DNA of 64,000 bases from Acidithiobacillus ferridurans (GCF_003966655.1 NZ_AP018795.1:2063501-2127500); one strand, 5' to 3'; positions 17,892 to 31,300 are shown, numbered from the stretch's first letter. A program made the numbers and translations. Notes: generated by a model not told the origin, from the sequence alone.

Positions 17892-18344
17892 TTGACGGCA
17901 GAACGCGGCGATCCCACCGCGCTGGCGCTACGGTTGCTGGCGCGCCGGGAGTATGGACGCCGGGAGTTGCGTGACAAACTGCTCCGTGCGGGATATGACG
18001 CGGGGGACGTGGCGCTGGCGCTGGAGGCGCTCGTCGCTGCCGGCTATCAGGATGATGCGCGTTATGCGGAAATGCTCACCCGTACCCGCGTGCGTCAGGG
18101 GCACGGGCCGTTGCGCTTGCGTCAGGACTTGCAGCGGGCAGGGGTGGAGGCTACCGCAGCCCTGGAGATTGACTGGCTGCAGCAAGCGCAAGCCGTCTGT
18201 CAGAAGCGTTTCGGCGACACGCCGCCGACGGACGCCAGAGATTATGCCCGGCGCGCTCGCTTTCTGGCGGGACGGGGATTTACCGGAGAGACGATTCGCC
18301 GAGTGCTGGGCGCCGGTAGAGAAAGGGATTTCTCTGCCGATTGA
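17892..18344 (+). CDS. recX: Regulatory protein RecX
   Basis: A modulator of RecA filaments. 150 residues, mostly helical with three tandem three-helix repeats: LALRLLARREYGRRELRDKLLRAGY, ALEALVAAGYQDDARYAEM, and the C-terminal RARFLAGRGFTGETIRRVLG. It appears to start at TTG 17892, directly abutting the recA TAG stop, so translation depends on coupling to recA. Gene order and sequence both support the call. Confidence 0.92.
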   Translation: MTAERGDPTALALRLLARREYGRRELRDKLLRAGYDAGDVALALEALVAAGYQDDARYAEMLTRTRVRQGHGPLRLRQDLQRAGVEATAALEIDWLQQAQAVCQKRFGDTPPTDARDYARRARFLAGRGFTGETIRRVLGAGRERDFSAD

Positions 18345-18413
18345 CAGCGGGTGAGGGGCGGAGAAACCCCGCCCGGAGACAAAAACATTTTATCTTTACA
18401 CAACGGAAGACCG

Positions 18414-21047
<2,634 letters not shown>

Positions 21048-21070
21048 TTTCGACCCTGCCACGATCCTTG

Positions 21071-21649
21071 TCAGTGAGGACCGTGGCCTTGGTCGTGACC
21101 GTTATGTCCCCGACCCGGTCCACCACGATCCTCCGGTCGCTGCGCAGGTCCGTGGCCTTCCGGTCCCCGAAAGGTGCCGGGTGGCCGCTGCTCCGGCCCA
21201 CGATACTGTGGTTGCGGACGTTCCGCCGGACGGAAATGGCGCCACTGCGGGTCGCGATAATGGCGACGGGCATCGCGCTGGACGTTTTGCCAGTCGCGAT
21301 AATTCCAGTGACGGAGCGCGGGTGGCGGCGCGGCGATGGGGCGCCATGGTCCGCGATAGCCCGGCCCGGCCCACCAGCGGTTACCGTAATAGTAATAGTA
21401 GCTTGAGCCCAGATAGAAAATGGGCTGAGGCACGCCATAGGCGGCATAAACTCCGAGGTTGCTCAACCAGATCATCAGGGGTGGCGTGGCGATCGCCATC
21501 GGCGGATAGCCCGGTGCCGCATAGATGGGTGGTGCCCCGACATTCAACTGTATGTCTACGGGGGATGCGCTGGCCCCGGTGACTGCCGTTCCGGCATACA
21601 GGATGGCGCCGGATACCAACCAGGCGATGTGACGCTGTTTCCCATTCAT
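21071..21649 (-). CDS. Small secreted YXWGXW-like protein, rich in Pro/Tyr/Trp/Arg
   Basis: A 192-residue exported protein. A signal peptide is visible (MNGKQRHIAWLVSGAILYAGTAVTGASA), then a Pro-rich segment, an aromatic stretch YYYYYGNRWW with a Trp-rich GPGYRGPWRP motif resembling YXWGXW-repeat proteins, and a basic, low-complexity Arg/Pro/Gly/His tail. The ATG overlaps the stop of the hydrogenase protease gene (ATGA), with GGAGGAG upstream, so it is the last gene of the hydrogenase operon. Its function is unknown; such proteins are usually periplasmic or cell-surface. The GC-rich repetitive tail also produces long spurious frames on the other strand. Confidence 0.7.
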   Translation of the reverse strand: MNGKQRHIAWLVSGAILYAGTAVTGASASPVDIQLNVGAPPIYAAPGYPPMAIATPPLMIWLSNLGVYAAYGVPQPIFYLGSSYYYYYGNRWWAGPGYRGPWRPIAAPPPALRHWNYRDWQNVQRDARRHYRDPQWRHFRPAERPQPQYRGPEQRPPGTFRGPEGHGPAQRPEDRGGPGRGHNGHDQGHGPH

Positions 21650-22164
21650 AAGGATGCTCCTCCAGACTTTTGTTTGGACCACATTGCTAAAGGTACCACC
21701 CCGGGTTCCTTCATGCACACCCGGATATCGTCGATGATCGTCGGCCAAAGAAGGGCCGCCAGTTCGCCGGGCGGCGGAAGGGAGGCTACATGGCCCGTTT
21801 CGATCCCGTAAATAAGCACCCGGGACGGCAGATCCTCCAGGGCGCGACCCAAGGCCAGGGCCTCGGCCACACCGAAGCCATGGCTCGACAGCAGCCCGGT
21901 GCTGTCGTCCAGTTCCAGCATATCCAGGCGCCGCACTGTGCCGGGCAGCGCGCCGCTGCGCATGGTGTCCAGGAGAATGGCCAGACGCGCGCCGCGCATG
22001 GCCGTGAGCAGGAGGCTGCCGGGGCGATCGCAGAGCGTGACGTGGACCACTCCCGCGGGGAAATGCCTGGGCAGGCCCGCCTGTTCCAGGGCCTCCGCGA
22101 GCCGCCAACCCAGATCGTCGCCCGCGACGGGCGAACCGATGCCGAGGATGCGGACCGGGTTCAC
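21646..22164 (-). CDS. NiFe hydrogenase maturation protease (HyaD/HybD-like)
   Basis: An endopeptidase that removes the short C-terminal extension of the hydrogenase large subunit after nickel insertion. 172 residues starting at GTG 22164, which overlaps the hydA stop (GTGA). Family features: the N-terminal GIGSPVAGDDLGWRLAEALE (nickel-binding acidic residue in the GxGNxLxxDDG-like motif), the LLDTMRSGALPGTV segment (second Asp) and SSHGFGVAEALALG (the His ligand). Spacing matches HybD. Its adjacent substrate ends DPCISCATH followed by nine residues that would be cleaved. Confidence 0.88.
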   Translation of the reverse strand: MNPVRILGIGSPVAGDDLGWRLAEALEQAGLPRHFPAGVVHVTLCDRPGSLLLTAMRGARLAILLDTMRSGALPGTVRRLDMLELDDSTGLLSSHGFGVAEALALGRALEDLPSRVLIYGIETGHVASLPPPGELAALLWPTIIDDIRVCMKEPGVVPLAMWSKQKSGGASL

Positions 22165-23459
22165 CGCCGTTCCACCCGAACCTTCAGGAAATGGGTGGCG
22201 CAAGAGATGCAGGGATCGTAGTTGCGGATCACCATTTCGGCATGTTGGCGCAGGGTCTCGTCGTCCCGGTCCAGACCCAGGGTCTCCAGGGAGCGACGCA
22301 GGTCCGCCTCGATACGCGCCTGGTTCTGGCTGGTGGGCGGGACGATGCGGGCATGCAGCACCTGACCTGCGGCATCCAGATCGTAGCGGTGCCAGAGTAG
22401 ACCGCGGGGGGCCTCCGTGCACCCGTACCCAATGCCGGAGCGCGGCACAGCGGGGACGAAGGGCGCCTCTGGCTCGGCGTAATCTTCCAGCAGGCGGCTG
22501 GCCTCCAGAAGGGCATAATGGATCTCTGCCGCCCGCGCGACAATGCTGTGGAACATGTTGCGGCTGGGAAAAGCGATGCCGGTACGCCCCAGGGCCTCCC
22601 GGACGGGTGTATGCAGGCGATCCAGATTGAGGTTGAGCCGCGCAAGGGGACCCACCAGGTAGGGGCGTCCGTCCAGCGCCGCATAGAGGGCGGTGGAGTG
22701 GGGTTCCTGATGCTCCCGGAAATGGCTTTCGTAGTCGGCGATGGGAATGTCCAGGCCGTCACTGGAGACGATGCGCCCCTCGTTCATGGGGTACTCATCC
22801 CGGTGGCGCAGGGCGACGCTGACAAAGTCCTGAGGGTCGTCGGGCAGGTTCAACGCGGCGGTCCAGGCCACCAGGGCCTCGGCCCCCGGCAGAGCGGCCC
22901 GCACCTGCTCCCGGAGTACCGCCACCTCCGCCCGGTTAGGCGCACGGTGAAAGCCCCCCACCCGGGCGCCCACGGGATGCACCGAGCGACCGCCGAAAAA
23001 GCGGATGATCTCATTGCCCAATGCCTGGAGGGCGAGCCCCCGGCGCACGACGTCGGGATACGCGCGCGCCATCTCGGAGACGCTGCTATAACCCAGGAAA
23101 TCGGGCGCTGCCAGCAGATGGATGTGCAGGCTGTGGCTCTGTATCCACTCGCCGCAGTAGAACACCCGACGCATGGCCCGCACCCAGGGACCTGGTGCCA
23201 GGCCGAAGACGCCCTCGATGGCATGCACGGCGCTCATCTGATAGGCCACTGGGCAGATGCCGCAGATGCGTGCCACCATGTCCGGGATCTCCTGGTATTC
23301 CCGGTCTTCCAGGAACTTCTCGAAGAGTCGCGGCGGCTCGAAAATGCGCAGGCGCAGGGTTTGAATGCGCCCGTCATGCACTTCCAGGTCGAGGGCACCT
23401 TCCCCTTCCACCCGTGCCAGGACGGGCACGCAGAGGCTGATCTCACGGCTTTGAGTCAT
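22161..23459 (-). CDS. hydA: NiFe hydrogenase large (alpha) subunit, group 3b type
   Basis: The catalytic subunit that binds the NiFe(CN)2CO centre in a cytoplasmic NAD(P)-linked hydrogenase. 432 residues. The two cysteine motifs are RICGICPVAYQMSA near residue 66 and DPCISCATH near the C-terminus, followed by the nine-residue tail FLKVRVERR expected to be removed by the neighbouring protease. The four-gene order Fe-S subunit, flavin subunit, small subunit, large subunit equals the HydBGDA order of archaeal sulfhydrogenase. The start overlaps the end of hydD by 17 bases. Physiological direction (H2 evolution or uptake, or sulfur reduction) cannot be read from sequence. Confidence 0.93.
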   Translation of the reverse strand: MTQSREISLCVPVLARVEGEGALDLEVHDGRIQTLRLRIFEPPRLFEKFLEDREYQEIPDMVARICGICPVAYQMSAVHAIEGVFGLAPGPWVRAMRRVFYCGEWIQSHSLHIHLLAAPDFLGYSSVSEMARAYPDVVRRGLALQALGNEIIRFFGGRSVHPVGARVGGFHRAPNRAEVAVLREQVRAALPGAEALVAWTAALNLPDDPQDFVSVALRHRDEYPMNEGRIVSSDGLDIPIADYESHFREHQEPHSTALYAALDGRPYLVGPLARLNLNLDRLHTPVREALGRTGIAFPSRNMFHSIVARAAEIHYALLEASRLLEDYAEPEAPFVPAVPRSGIGYGCTEAPRGLLWHRYDLDAAGQVLHARIVPPTSQNQARIEADLRRSLETLGLDRDDETLRQHAEMVIRNYDPCISCATHFLKVRVERR

Positions 23460-24240
23460 GGGCCTGCTCCCGCCAATGGCGGCCCGCCTCGGCAAAGGCC
23501 GGGGCGCCGCTGTTGATGAAGAGGAAACGCCGTGCGACGGCCTCCGGCACCAGGCCGAGTCCCTCCAACCGCCGCCCCAATGCCATGGCGTTGGGGTTTT
23601 CCGCCGGTCCATAGCAGGCGTAGCAATCGCGTCCGAAACGGGGGCACAGCGCCCCGCAGCCGGTGCGCGTCACCGGCCCCATGCACGGCAGTCCCTTGGC
23701 CACCAGTACGCAGACTGCCTGATGGCGTTTACACTCCAGGCAGACCTTGTCCTTTTCGAGCGCGGGTACGACCCCGAAAAGGAGGGCGCGCACCGCCCCC
23801 AGGACTTGGCGCCCGTTCACCGGGCAGCCCCACAGTTCCATATCCACCGGGACATGGGCGGCGATGGGGGTAGAGGTGGCCAGGCTATGGATGTGTTCGG
23901 GCTGGGCGTAGATCTCCGCAATCCAGCCGGGGCCGTCGGCCAGGTTGCGCAAGGCCTGGAGGCCGCCGGCGGTGGCGCAGGCGCCGATGGTGATGAGCCA
24001 CCGGCTGTTTTTGCGGATTTTCTGGATGCGCTCCTCATCCTCGGACGTGGAGATGCTTCCCTCCACGAAGGCAATATCCACGACCGCATCCGGGTCCACG
24101 GGGCCGGCCTCGGCGAAGTGGACGATCTCCACCAGTTCGGCAAGCCGCAGCAGGTCTTCCCCCAGATTCAGGAAGGCCAACTGACAACCGTCGCAGGAAC
24201 TGAACTTGTGCACCGCGAGGCGCGGTTTGCCAGTGGCCAT
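23443..24240 (-). CDS. hydD: NiFe hydrogenase small (delta) subunit
   Basis: The electron-transfer subunit paired with HydA. 265 residues, with no Tat signal, so the enzyme is cytosolic. It begins MATGKPRLAVHKFSSCDGCQLAFLNLGEDLL, giving the proximal-cluster CxxC, followed by GACATAGG, ELWGCPVNGRQ, and a Cys-rich C-terminal half (CLECKRHQAVC, GLPCMGPVTRTGCGALCPRFGRDCYACYGP) for further 4Fe-4S clusters. ATG 24240 lies 4 bases after the hydG stop. Lack of a signal peptide and membrane anchor supports a group 3 assignment. Confidence 0.92.
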   Translation of the reverse strand: MATGKPRLAVHKFSSCDGCQLAFLNLGEDLLRLAELVEIVHFAEAGPVDPDAVVDIAFVEGSISTSEDEERIQKIRKNSRWLITIGACATAGGLQALRNLADGPGWIAEIYAQPEHIHSLATSTPIAAHVPVDMELWGCPVNGRQVLGAVRALLFGVVPALEKDKVCLECKRHQAVCVLVAKGLPCMGPVTRTGCGALCPRFGRDCYACYGPAENPNAMALGRRLEGLGLVPEAVARRFLFINSGAPAFAEAGRHWREQAHDSKP

Positions 24241-24244
24241 GACG

Positions 24245-25075
24245 TCAAAACCCTCGCTCGCCCAGCAGGGCCTGGATCTCTGGGTAGGGGAAGACCGGGC
24301 CATCCCGGCAGACGAAGTTTCTCCCCATCTGACAATGGCCGCAATGACCGACGGCGCAGTGCATGCTGCGCTCCATGCTGAGCCACAAGTCCTCCCCCGC
24401 CACGCCGCGCCGCAGCAGCTCCTGCACGGCCGCCCGCATCATGGGTTCGGGGCCGCACATCATCACCAGTGCACCGGGATCGAACTGGGCGCGGTCGAAG
24501 AGAACCGTTACCGGCCCCACCTGTCCGAACCAGCCGGGGCTGCCCACGTCCGCCGCCAGTCCCACCTGGACATCGGGTAGCCGACTCCAGGCTTCGTACT
24601 GGTCGCGCCAGATGAGGTCGTCGGTATGCTTGACCCCTTGCAGGATGGTGAGGCGCCCAAAGCGTTCCCGCCGCCGCAGGATGTAGTGGATGACCGACAC
24701 CACCGGCGCGCAGCCCAGCCCCCCGGTAAGGAGCACGATGTCCCTGCCTTCGGCCGGTTTCAGGGGCCAGCCCCGGCCGTAAGGCCCACGCAGGCCCAGG
24801 CGGGCGCCTTTCCCCAGGCGTGTCAGCCCTTGGGTGACCAGGCCTACGGCACGGATGGTATGGTCGATGAGGTGCCCATCTTCTGGATCGGAGACGATGG
24901 AAATGGGCACCTCGCCCACCCCGTACAGATAAACCATGTTGAACTGGCCCGGCTGAAAGCGATAGCTGGCCTGCATTTCCGGGTCGGTGAAGGCGAGGCG
25001 CAGGGTGAAGATGGTGGGGGATTCCTGAATGCGCTCCAGGATCTCGACCTCGTGGGGAAGGTAAGGATCAGGCAT
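24245..25075 (-). CDS. hydG: Hydrogenase gamma subunit, FAD/NAD(P)-binding with 2Fe-2S
   Basis: The diaphorase subunit that exchanges electrons between the hydrogenase and NAD(P)H. 276 residues of ferredoxin-reductase type: an FAD domain with FQPGQFNMVYLYGVGEVPISIVSDP (about residues 40-66), a nucleotide domain starting ILLTGGLGCAPVVSVIHYIL, and a C-terminal 2Fe-2S motif HCAVGHCGHCQMGRNFVCRDGP. The start at 25075 overlaps the hydB stop by 8 bases. Whether NAD or NADP is preferred is not clear from sequence. Confidence 0.9.
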   Translation of the reverse strand: MPDPYLPHEVEILERIQESPTIFTLRLAFTDPEMQASYRFQPGQFNMVYLYGVGEVPISIVSDPEDGHLIDHTIRAVGLVTQGLTRLGKGARLGLRGPYGRGWPLKPAEGRDIVLLTGGLGCAPVVSVIHYILRRRERFGRLTILQGVKHTDDLIWRDQYEAWSRLPDVQVGLAADVGSPGWFGQVGPVTVLFDRAQFDPGALVMMCGPEPMMRAAVQELLRRGVAGEDLWLSMERSMHCAVGHCGHCQMGRNFVCRDGPVFPYPEIQALLGERGF

Positions 25076-26174
25076 GATCCCCTCCACAGACGGCCGCCGC
25101 TTCCACGCTGATGTCGATGCCCGCCGGACACCAGGCGATGCAGCGTCCGCAGCCCACGCAGCCGGAGCGGCCATACTGGTCGTGCCAGCTCCCGAGCTTG
25201 TGGGTCAGCCACTGGCGGTAGCGCTGGCGGGTGTCGGCGCGGATGACGATGCCGTGGATAGCGCTGTGGCCTTCGGTGAAACAGGAGTCCCATTGCCGGG
25301 AATGGGTACTGCTCCGACCGTCCAGGGCAGGCTCCTCCGTCTCAGCGTGGCAGAAACAGGTGGGGCAGACGGAGCTGCAGTTGGTGCAGGACAGGCAGCG
25401 TTGGGCCACATCGTCCCAGCGGGGATGGTGCAGGTTGGCAAAGAGGTCATCCCGCAGATTGCGGGACGGCAGGGCGCGTTGCTGCGCCTGGGCGGCAGCA
25501 ACGATCTCCCCGTCGGCGGCGGTCTGCTGGGCGGGATCCAGGGCCTGGAGGGGCAGTTGCCCGAGCAGTGCCTCGCCCTTGGGGCTTCCCGCCGTCGCAA
25601 TGAAGCCCTCGTCGAGTTCCGCCAGGGCCAGGTCGAAACCCGACTCAGCCCGCGGCCCGTCGCCGGTGGATGCGCAGAAACAGGTGGCAGCGGGATGGGT
25701 GCAATGCACCGCCACCAGAAAAAGGTTCCTGCGCCGGGCTCCGTAATGGGGATCCGGGAAAGGCCCTTCCAGGAAGTGCCGGTCCTGCAGACGCAGGGCC
25801 GCGAGATCGCAGGCGCGCACCCCGATGACGGCGGTGGGCGGGGCTTCCGGTATCTCGGGGTGAAAGGTGATACATCCGTCACTCTCCGCAGCGCTGGTCC
25901 AGAGGACCTCGCGGGGGGCGAAAAGCAGCGGCTTGAGGGCCTGGGGACCGTTGGCCCAAGCGAAACAGCGTGGGTTCTCGTCGCGGTGGAGCCGATACGC
26001 ACCCGGCTGCTGATGATCGTGGACCCCCCGCGGCAGATCGTCGATGCTGCCCAACTCTTCGTAGACAATGGCGCCGTCCCGCACCTTGGGACCCAGGCAG
26101 CGGTAGCCTGCCGCAGTCAAGGCAGCCAGCAGGTGCTGTAAGCGGGGGCGAGGAAGAAAACCGGGTGCGGCCAT
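25068..26174 (-). CDS. hydB: Hydrogenase beta subunit, 4Fe-4S ferredoxin type
   Basis: The first gene of the hydrogenase operon. 368 residues; the N-terminal two thirds resemble the HydB/anaerobic sulfite reductase A family ([20 protein letters not shown]), and the C-terminal third carries two cluster motifs, [17 protein letters not shown] and [16 protein letters not shown]. It passes electrons between the flavin subunit and the small subunit, and in archaeal homologues it supports sulfur reduction. ATG 26174 has AGGGAG 12 bases upstream, slightly far. About 75 bases separate it from the slt gene upstream. A TATACT on the minus strand in that gap is a possible -10, without a good -35. Confidence 0.88.
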   Translation of the reverse strand: MAAPGFLPRPRLQHLLAALTAAGYRCLGPKVRDGAIVYEELGSIDDLPRGVHDHQQPGAYRLHRDENPRCFAWANGPQALKPLLFAPREVLWTSAAESDGCITFHPEIPEAPPTAVIGVRACDLAALRLQDRHFLEGPFPDPHYGARRRNLFLVAVHCTHPAATCFCASTGDGPRAESGFDLALAELDEGFIATAGSPKGEALLGQLPLQALDPAQQTAADGEIVAAAQAQQRALPSRNLRDDLFANLHHPRWDDVAQRCLSCTNCSSVCPTCFCHAETEEPALDGRSSTHSRQWDSCFTEGHSAIHGIVIRADTRQRYRQWLTHKLGSWHDQYGRSGCVGCGRCIAWCPAGIDISVEAAAVCGGDHA

Positions 26175-26250
26175 GGTGATGCAGACTCCCTGTCGCCGGT
26201 AGATGACAACATAGTATAGACGGAGTGCGCCGCATGAACCGCCAAGCAGA

Positions 26251-28226
26251 TTACGGGTTGGTGCCGAGGCGCCACTCGGGCCATATGGTTTGCGGCTTGC
26301 GGTCGAGAATGGCGGCGTAGACAACCGTGTTGGTCAGTACGCTTTGCACATAGTGGCGGGTTTGCCGAAAGGGGATGTTCGCGGTGAAAATCGGACCCGC
26401 CCATGGGCCTGGTGGCGGTGTCCAGCGACCTAGCCAGCGTTGCGGTGCGCCGGGTCCGGCGTTGTAGGCCGCCGCAGCCAGCAGCTCGGAGCCACCAAAA
26501 TGCTGTTGCTGAAGGCTCAGATAGTGCGAACCCAGGGTCAGGTTGCCGTCGATGCTGTGCAGATCGGCGGTGGCGGCGCCGGCGACATGGGTTTGCAGCC
26601 ACCGGGCGGTGGCGGGCATCACCTGCATCAGGCCTTGCGCGCCGACGTCGGAGTGGATGCCGAACGCAAAACCCGATTCCTGTCGGATCAGGCCGGCAAG
26701 AAAGGCGCGGCGCAAGCCGGTTTGGGCTGCGGCGGCGCTGATTTCCTGTGCATAGGGAAGCACATAGCCTTGTCGCCAGTCTTTTCCACTGCGAATCAGG
26801 CTGCTGGCATGGATACCCAGCAGCCACGCCTCATGCTGAAAGGCCGTCCGGGCTGCGGCCTCGATTTCCGCTGGCCCGTTCAACCCCTTCAAAAACTGGT
26901 CCCATTCGGCAAGGGCGTCGAAATAGAGTCCGAGATGATAGAGTGTGATCGCGGTCCGCCCGGGAGCATTATTCACGGGAGTAACGCTCACTTCGATGGG
27001 TGCGGGCGGGTCGCCGGACTTCAGGATCAGTGGTTTGTTGAGCGTCGCCATGGCCAGTTGCCCGTAATAAGTCCACGGGGATTCCAGAGCCGCGAGCGCG
27101 GCATAGGCGGCTTGCGTCTGCCCATGCTGGAGTTGTGCGATCGCGGACCAGAATTGCCATTGCCGCTGCTGCCGTTGAACGGCACCCATCTGCCGGGTGG
27201 CCTGCTCCACCATGTTCCAGTCACCGTTGCGCAATGCTGTACGGACCATCCAGGCCAGCAGTCGGGGCCGGGGGTGGAACTGCGGATCGGCCGCGTAGGC
27301 CTGGGCATACCAGTGTCCGGATTCGGAACGAAAGGATAGCGTGGCATGATAGGCAGCGTTGTACAGCAGCAGAGATTTATCGGCAGAATCCAGGACATCC
27401 AGGGTTTGCACAAACCGTGCGGCGTCTGCGGGATGGATGGCAGCGAGGCGCAGGAGGGCGAGCACCAGTAAATGGGCCTGACCGGCTGGCCAGTTGCCGG
27501 TACCATATTGCTGAATCTGCTGAGAGATCCACGTAGCCGGTGTCGTTACCGTCTGCGCAAGCTGGCCGGATTGCGGCGGAGGCAAAAACGATGCAAAGCG
27601 CAGCGCGGCGCTGAAGGCCGAGGCCTCGTACATTTGCTGCAGGCGATGCCACAGCTCGGACGTCGTGATTTGCCCTTGTGCCAGATAGACACGCGCCATG
27701 GCGTTGCAGGCCTGATCGTTCGCCGGAGCACTGCTCCAGAGGAAATAGGGGGCAACTACCATGCTGGTGCGCAGCAGCGGGTCGCGCGCAGCATCGCAGC
27801 GCAAGGAGATCAAATCAGGAGGGCTGCCAGCCTGATACACTTGGGTGAAGTCCGGCCAGTCCTTGCGGCGCGCGAGTTCCAGCAGCCATTGCCGGCGCAG
27901 CAGATGGTGCGCCACCCCCCCGGATAGTGCAGGGTATAGCGCTGGTATTGGCGCTGGGTCATGATGTTGAGGCGGGGTTGCAGAGCCCAGTACCCTACCC
28001 ATGGTCCCATGTAGGTATTTTCCAATTCAGGCAGTGCATCGGCGGCAGGGCGGTAATCGCCCTGAGCGAAAGCGGTTGCTGCCGAGTTCAGGAGTTGTTC
28101 CTGAGCGGCACTGAGGATGCCCGCCGTCGCTACGGATGTTCCGCAACCCATCCACAGCACCAGCGACACCAGGACCGCCGCGGGACGGGAGGAGCGTACT
28201 CTCAGGGTCGCCTTAAACGCGGCCAT
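26251..28226 (-). CDS. slt: Soluble lytic murein transglycosylase, split by a frameshift
   Basis: A periplasmic enzyme that cleaves peptidoglycan to 1,6-anhydromuropeptides. The N-terminal part (28226 to about 27918) has a signal peptide (RPAAVLVSLVLWMGCGTSVATAG) and starts the helical U-domain. The rest, in another frame from about 27917 to 26251, contains the superhelical domain and the catalytic SLT domain with FLAGLIRQESGFAFGIHSDVGAQGLMQVMPATA (catalytic Glu in RQESGF) and AYNAGPGAPQRWL. The frames join if one base is added to the 7-base C run at 27915-27921 (G on the coding strand), giving about 658 residues, normal for Slt70. Either a sequencing error or a slippage mutation. Confidence 0.85.
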
Positions 28227-28389
28227 CGGCGCTGCTGCCTGATGAACGTCGCAGGGCGGCACCCCCGACGATGAAATGGTGCCATCGGTCCGCTGTCTGT
28301 GCTGTCTGCATACGCCTTGACCCCCCGGAGCTTGCTGAAGAACATCATGCCACCAAGTGTGCCGTTCAGGAAGCACTGCGGCTTCTACC

Positions 28390-31300
28390 TCAGCGCAAGA
28401 CTTCCGGTAGCGGCGCGAGCAGCGAAGCCAGATCGTCGGGGCCGAAACGGAGCTTTTCTTTTTGCGTTTTCTCCAGCACGCCGGCGGCGAGAATGGCCTT
28501 TTTCTCCTGCAGGGCCAGGATTTTTTCTTCAATGCTCCCGGCAACGATCAGCTTGTAAACAAAAACCTGACGTTTCTGGCCGATGCGGTGAGCGCGATCA
28601 GTGGCCTGATTTTCGGCGGCGGGGTTCCACCACGGGTCATAGTGAATCACGGTGTCCGCTGCCGTGAGGTTGAGACCGACGCCGCCCGCCTTGAGGCTGA
28701 TCAGAAAGAGTGGCACTTCACCGCGCTGAAAGCGGTCGATGGGCGTCTTGCGATCCTGGGTGCTGCCAGTGAGCAGCACGTAAGGGATATGCATCTTGTC
28801 GAGGCCTGCACTGATCAGGGCGAGCATCTCGGTGAATTGCGAAAACAGCAGAATCTGGCGACCTTCCGCCAGCAACTCCGGAATCATCCCCATGAGCAGG
28901 GCGAGCTTGGCGCTGTCCTGTACCTTTCGCGCCTTTTCACTCTTGAGCAGGCGCGGGTCACAGCAGACTTGGCGGAGTTTGAGCATCGCGTCCAGGATGA
29001 CGATCTGGCTGCGCTGAAAACCCTTGGCGGCGATTTCCTGGCGGATCCGTTCGTCCATGGCGCTGCGTACCGTCTCATAAAGATCGCGCTGCGCCCCTTC
29101 GATATCCATGGGGCGGATAATGATGGTCTTCTCGGGGAGTTCCTTGGCGACATCCTCCTTGCGCCGACGCAGAATGAAGGGGCGCACCCGACGGGCCAAT
29201 AAATCCAGACGCTCAGCATCTCCGTGGCGCTCGATGGGGCCGCGCCAGACCCGTTGGAAACTGCGCCGGTCGCCGAGAAAGCCCGGCAGAAAGAAGTCGA
29301 ATTGTGCCCAGAGTTCGCCGAGATGATTTTCAAGGGGGGTGCCAGTGAGGGCAAGCCGATGCCGGGTTGGAATCTCACGGATGGCTTCGGCGGCGCGGCC
29401 CTGCGCGTTCTTGACCATCTGTGCCTCATCGAGAATCAGCAAATGAAAGTGCTGATTTCTGAGCGTTTCGACGTCCCGCCAGATCAGCGGGTAGGTAGTG
29501 AGAATCAGGTCATTGTCAGGTATCTGGGCGAAACGGCTGCTGCGCTCTTTGCCGTGCAGGGAGAGCACTCGCAGGTCAGGAGTGAAGCGTGCCGCCTCTT
29601 CCCGCCAGTTGTGAATCAGTGAAGTGGGCATGACGATCAGGGCGGGATCCGTCAGGCGGCCACTTTCTTTTTCCAGCAGCAGATGGGCGAGGGTCTGGGC
29701 GGTTTTGCCGAGACCCATATCGTCCGCGAGAATGCCGCCCAAATGATGCTCGCGCAGGAATTGCAGCCAGGCAAGCCCGTCCTGTTGATAGGCGCGCAGG
29801 GGGAGGGCAAAACCTGTGGGCAGTGGGACGGGGGGGATCTCTCCGTTTTGGGGCAAAGATCTAGCCAGCGCACGCACGGCATCCATCCCCTCACTGCGCC
29901 ACTGGCTGTCGTCCACCAACCGGGCGAGGCGGGGCGCGTCAAAGGCGGACATCCGCAAAGGCCCCCCGGCGTCCAGGCTGAACAGATCGATAAGGGTCCC
30001 GACCAGAGGTTTCAGGCGATCCGCCGTGGTCTGGATGGGCACGCCCGCCGGGGTGTGCAGATGGATATACTCATCATCGGGAATGGTACCCAGACCGCCT
30101 GGATTCAGCCAGCGCGAATCACGGGCGAAGAGGGTGCCGAGCAGGGGGGCAGCGCCAGCCGCTTGCCGTCCACCACGATGCCGACATCGAGGCCCAGCCA
30201 CCCTTCCTCGGCACCATCCACCTGTACATCCCATTCATCCACCTGCAGGAAGTAGTGACGGAAGCCATCGGGCCAGCGCACCTCCCAACCCTGCTCGCGG
30301 AGGGTCTCGACGCCCGTTGACATGAACCCGTTCCAGTCGGCTTCGCTGTCCAGCCCGTAGATGAGATGAGGCAGCGGCGACAGACTGTGGAAAAGGCCGG
30401 CACTGGCCGCTTTCAGGCCTGTTTTTCCGAGTGCCTGCAGTGCCTGTTTTTCGGCTGTCCTGTCGCGTTTTATCCGAACCATCTCACCATTGTCGAGGGT
30501 CTGGATGGCACTGTCGTCATCCACGGCAACGCGTGCGGGACCATACACCAATGTGGGCTGCGCATAATCAAAGCGGCAGGTAGGACTCCATTGGCCGGGA
30601 TAGTTGCGGTGCGCCTGAATACCGAGGAGGGCCAGAGTGTCGCACCAAAGCAGCGCTTGCAGAGGCGCTTCGATCTCCCGTAAGCCCTGTCCGGGGTCGG
30701 CCACGGGCGCGGGGAGACCAGGCACCGCTTGCTCCAGCATCTCGCGCAAAAGAATGGCTTCTTGCGCATTGAGGGGCGGGGCTTGCAGCAGATCGCGCAG
30801 GACCGTGGTCGGCAGGTCCGTCTCGATCGGGCCGATGTCCCCCGTTTCCCCATCCAGGTACCAGGTCGCATCCAGGTGCAGGAAGCTGGTAGCGGGCGGG
30901 GTGGTTTCCAGTGTCGGATATTGTTCCCCGCCCCTGCTGATCTTCCAGACCAGCATGCCAGGCCGGTTATCACCGAGTCGCAGGGACGGATTGGCTGGCG
31001 AATTGGCGAAGAGGCGTCCGGTACCGGCGAGTATGGCGAGAGCTGCGGCACCGTGGCGGGGGCCGAGATCGAATTCGCCGGTCTGGCTGGCATAGGGGTC
31101 TTCCAACAGCAGACGGCGCAGGGCACGCTGGTCCGCCTCGTCGATGAAGCTCGGCGGGCGGCGCAGGGCGCCTTCGAAATTGTACCAGGGGGTGAGACCG
31201 GTACATTCTCCGTTTTTGTTCAGGCGGGCCTTACGACAACTGAGAACTGGACCGTGATGATGTCGGCTGTTCAGTTCCAGCAGCCAGTACAGGGTATGAG

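Noticed and set aside
18341-18369. TTGACA at the end of recX as an alaS promoter
   Set aside because: No -10-like sequence lies at 16-18 bases; alaS is probably read through from recA or from an unseen promoter.
21100-21400. Plus-strand frames after alaS (21068-21406 and 20947-21582)
   Set aside because: They arise from the low-complexity Arg/Pro/Gly tail of the minus-strand secreted protein.
26175-26250. Possible sigma-54 promoter before the hydrogenase operon (TGGCGG...TGC)
   Set aside because: The spacing between the GG and GC elements is too short for the -24/-12 consensus.
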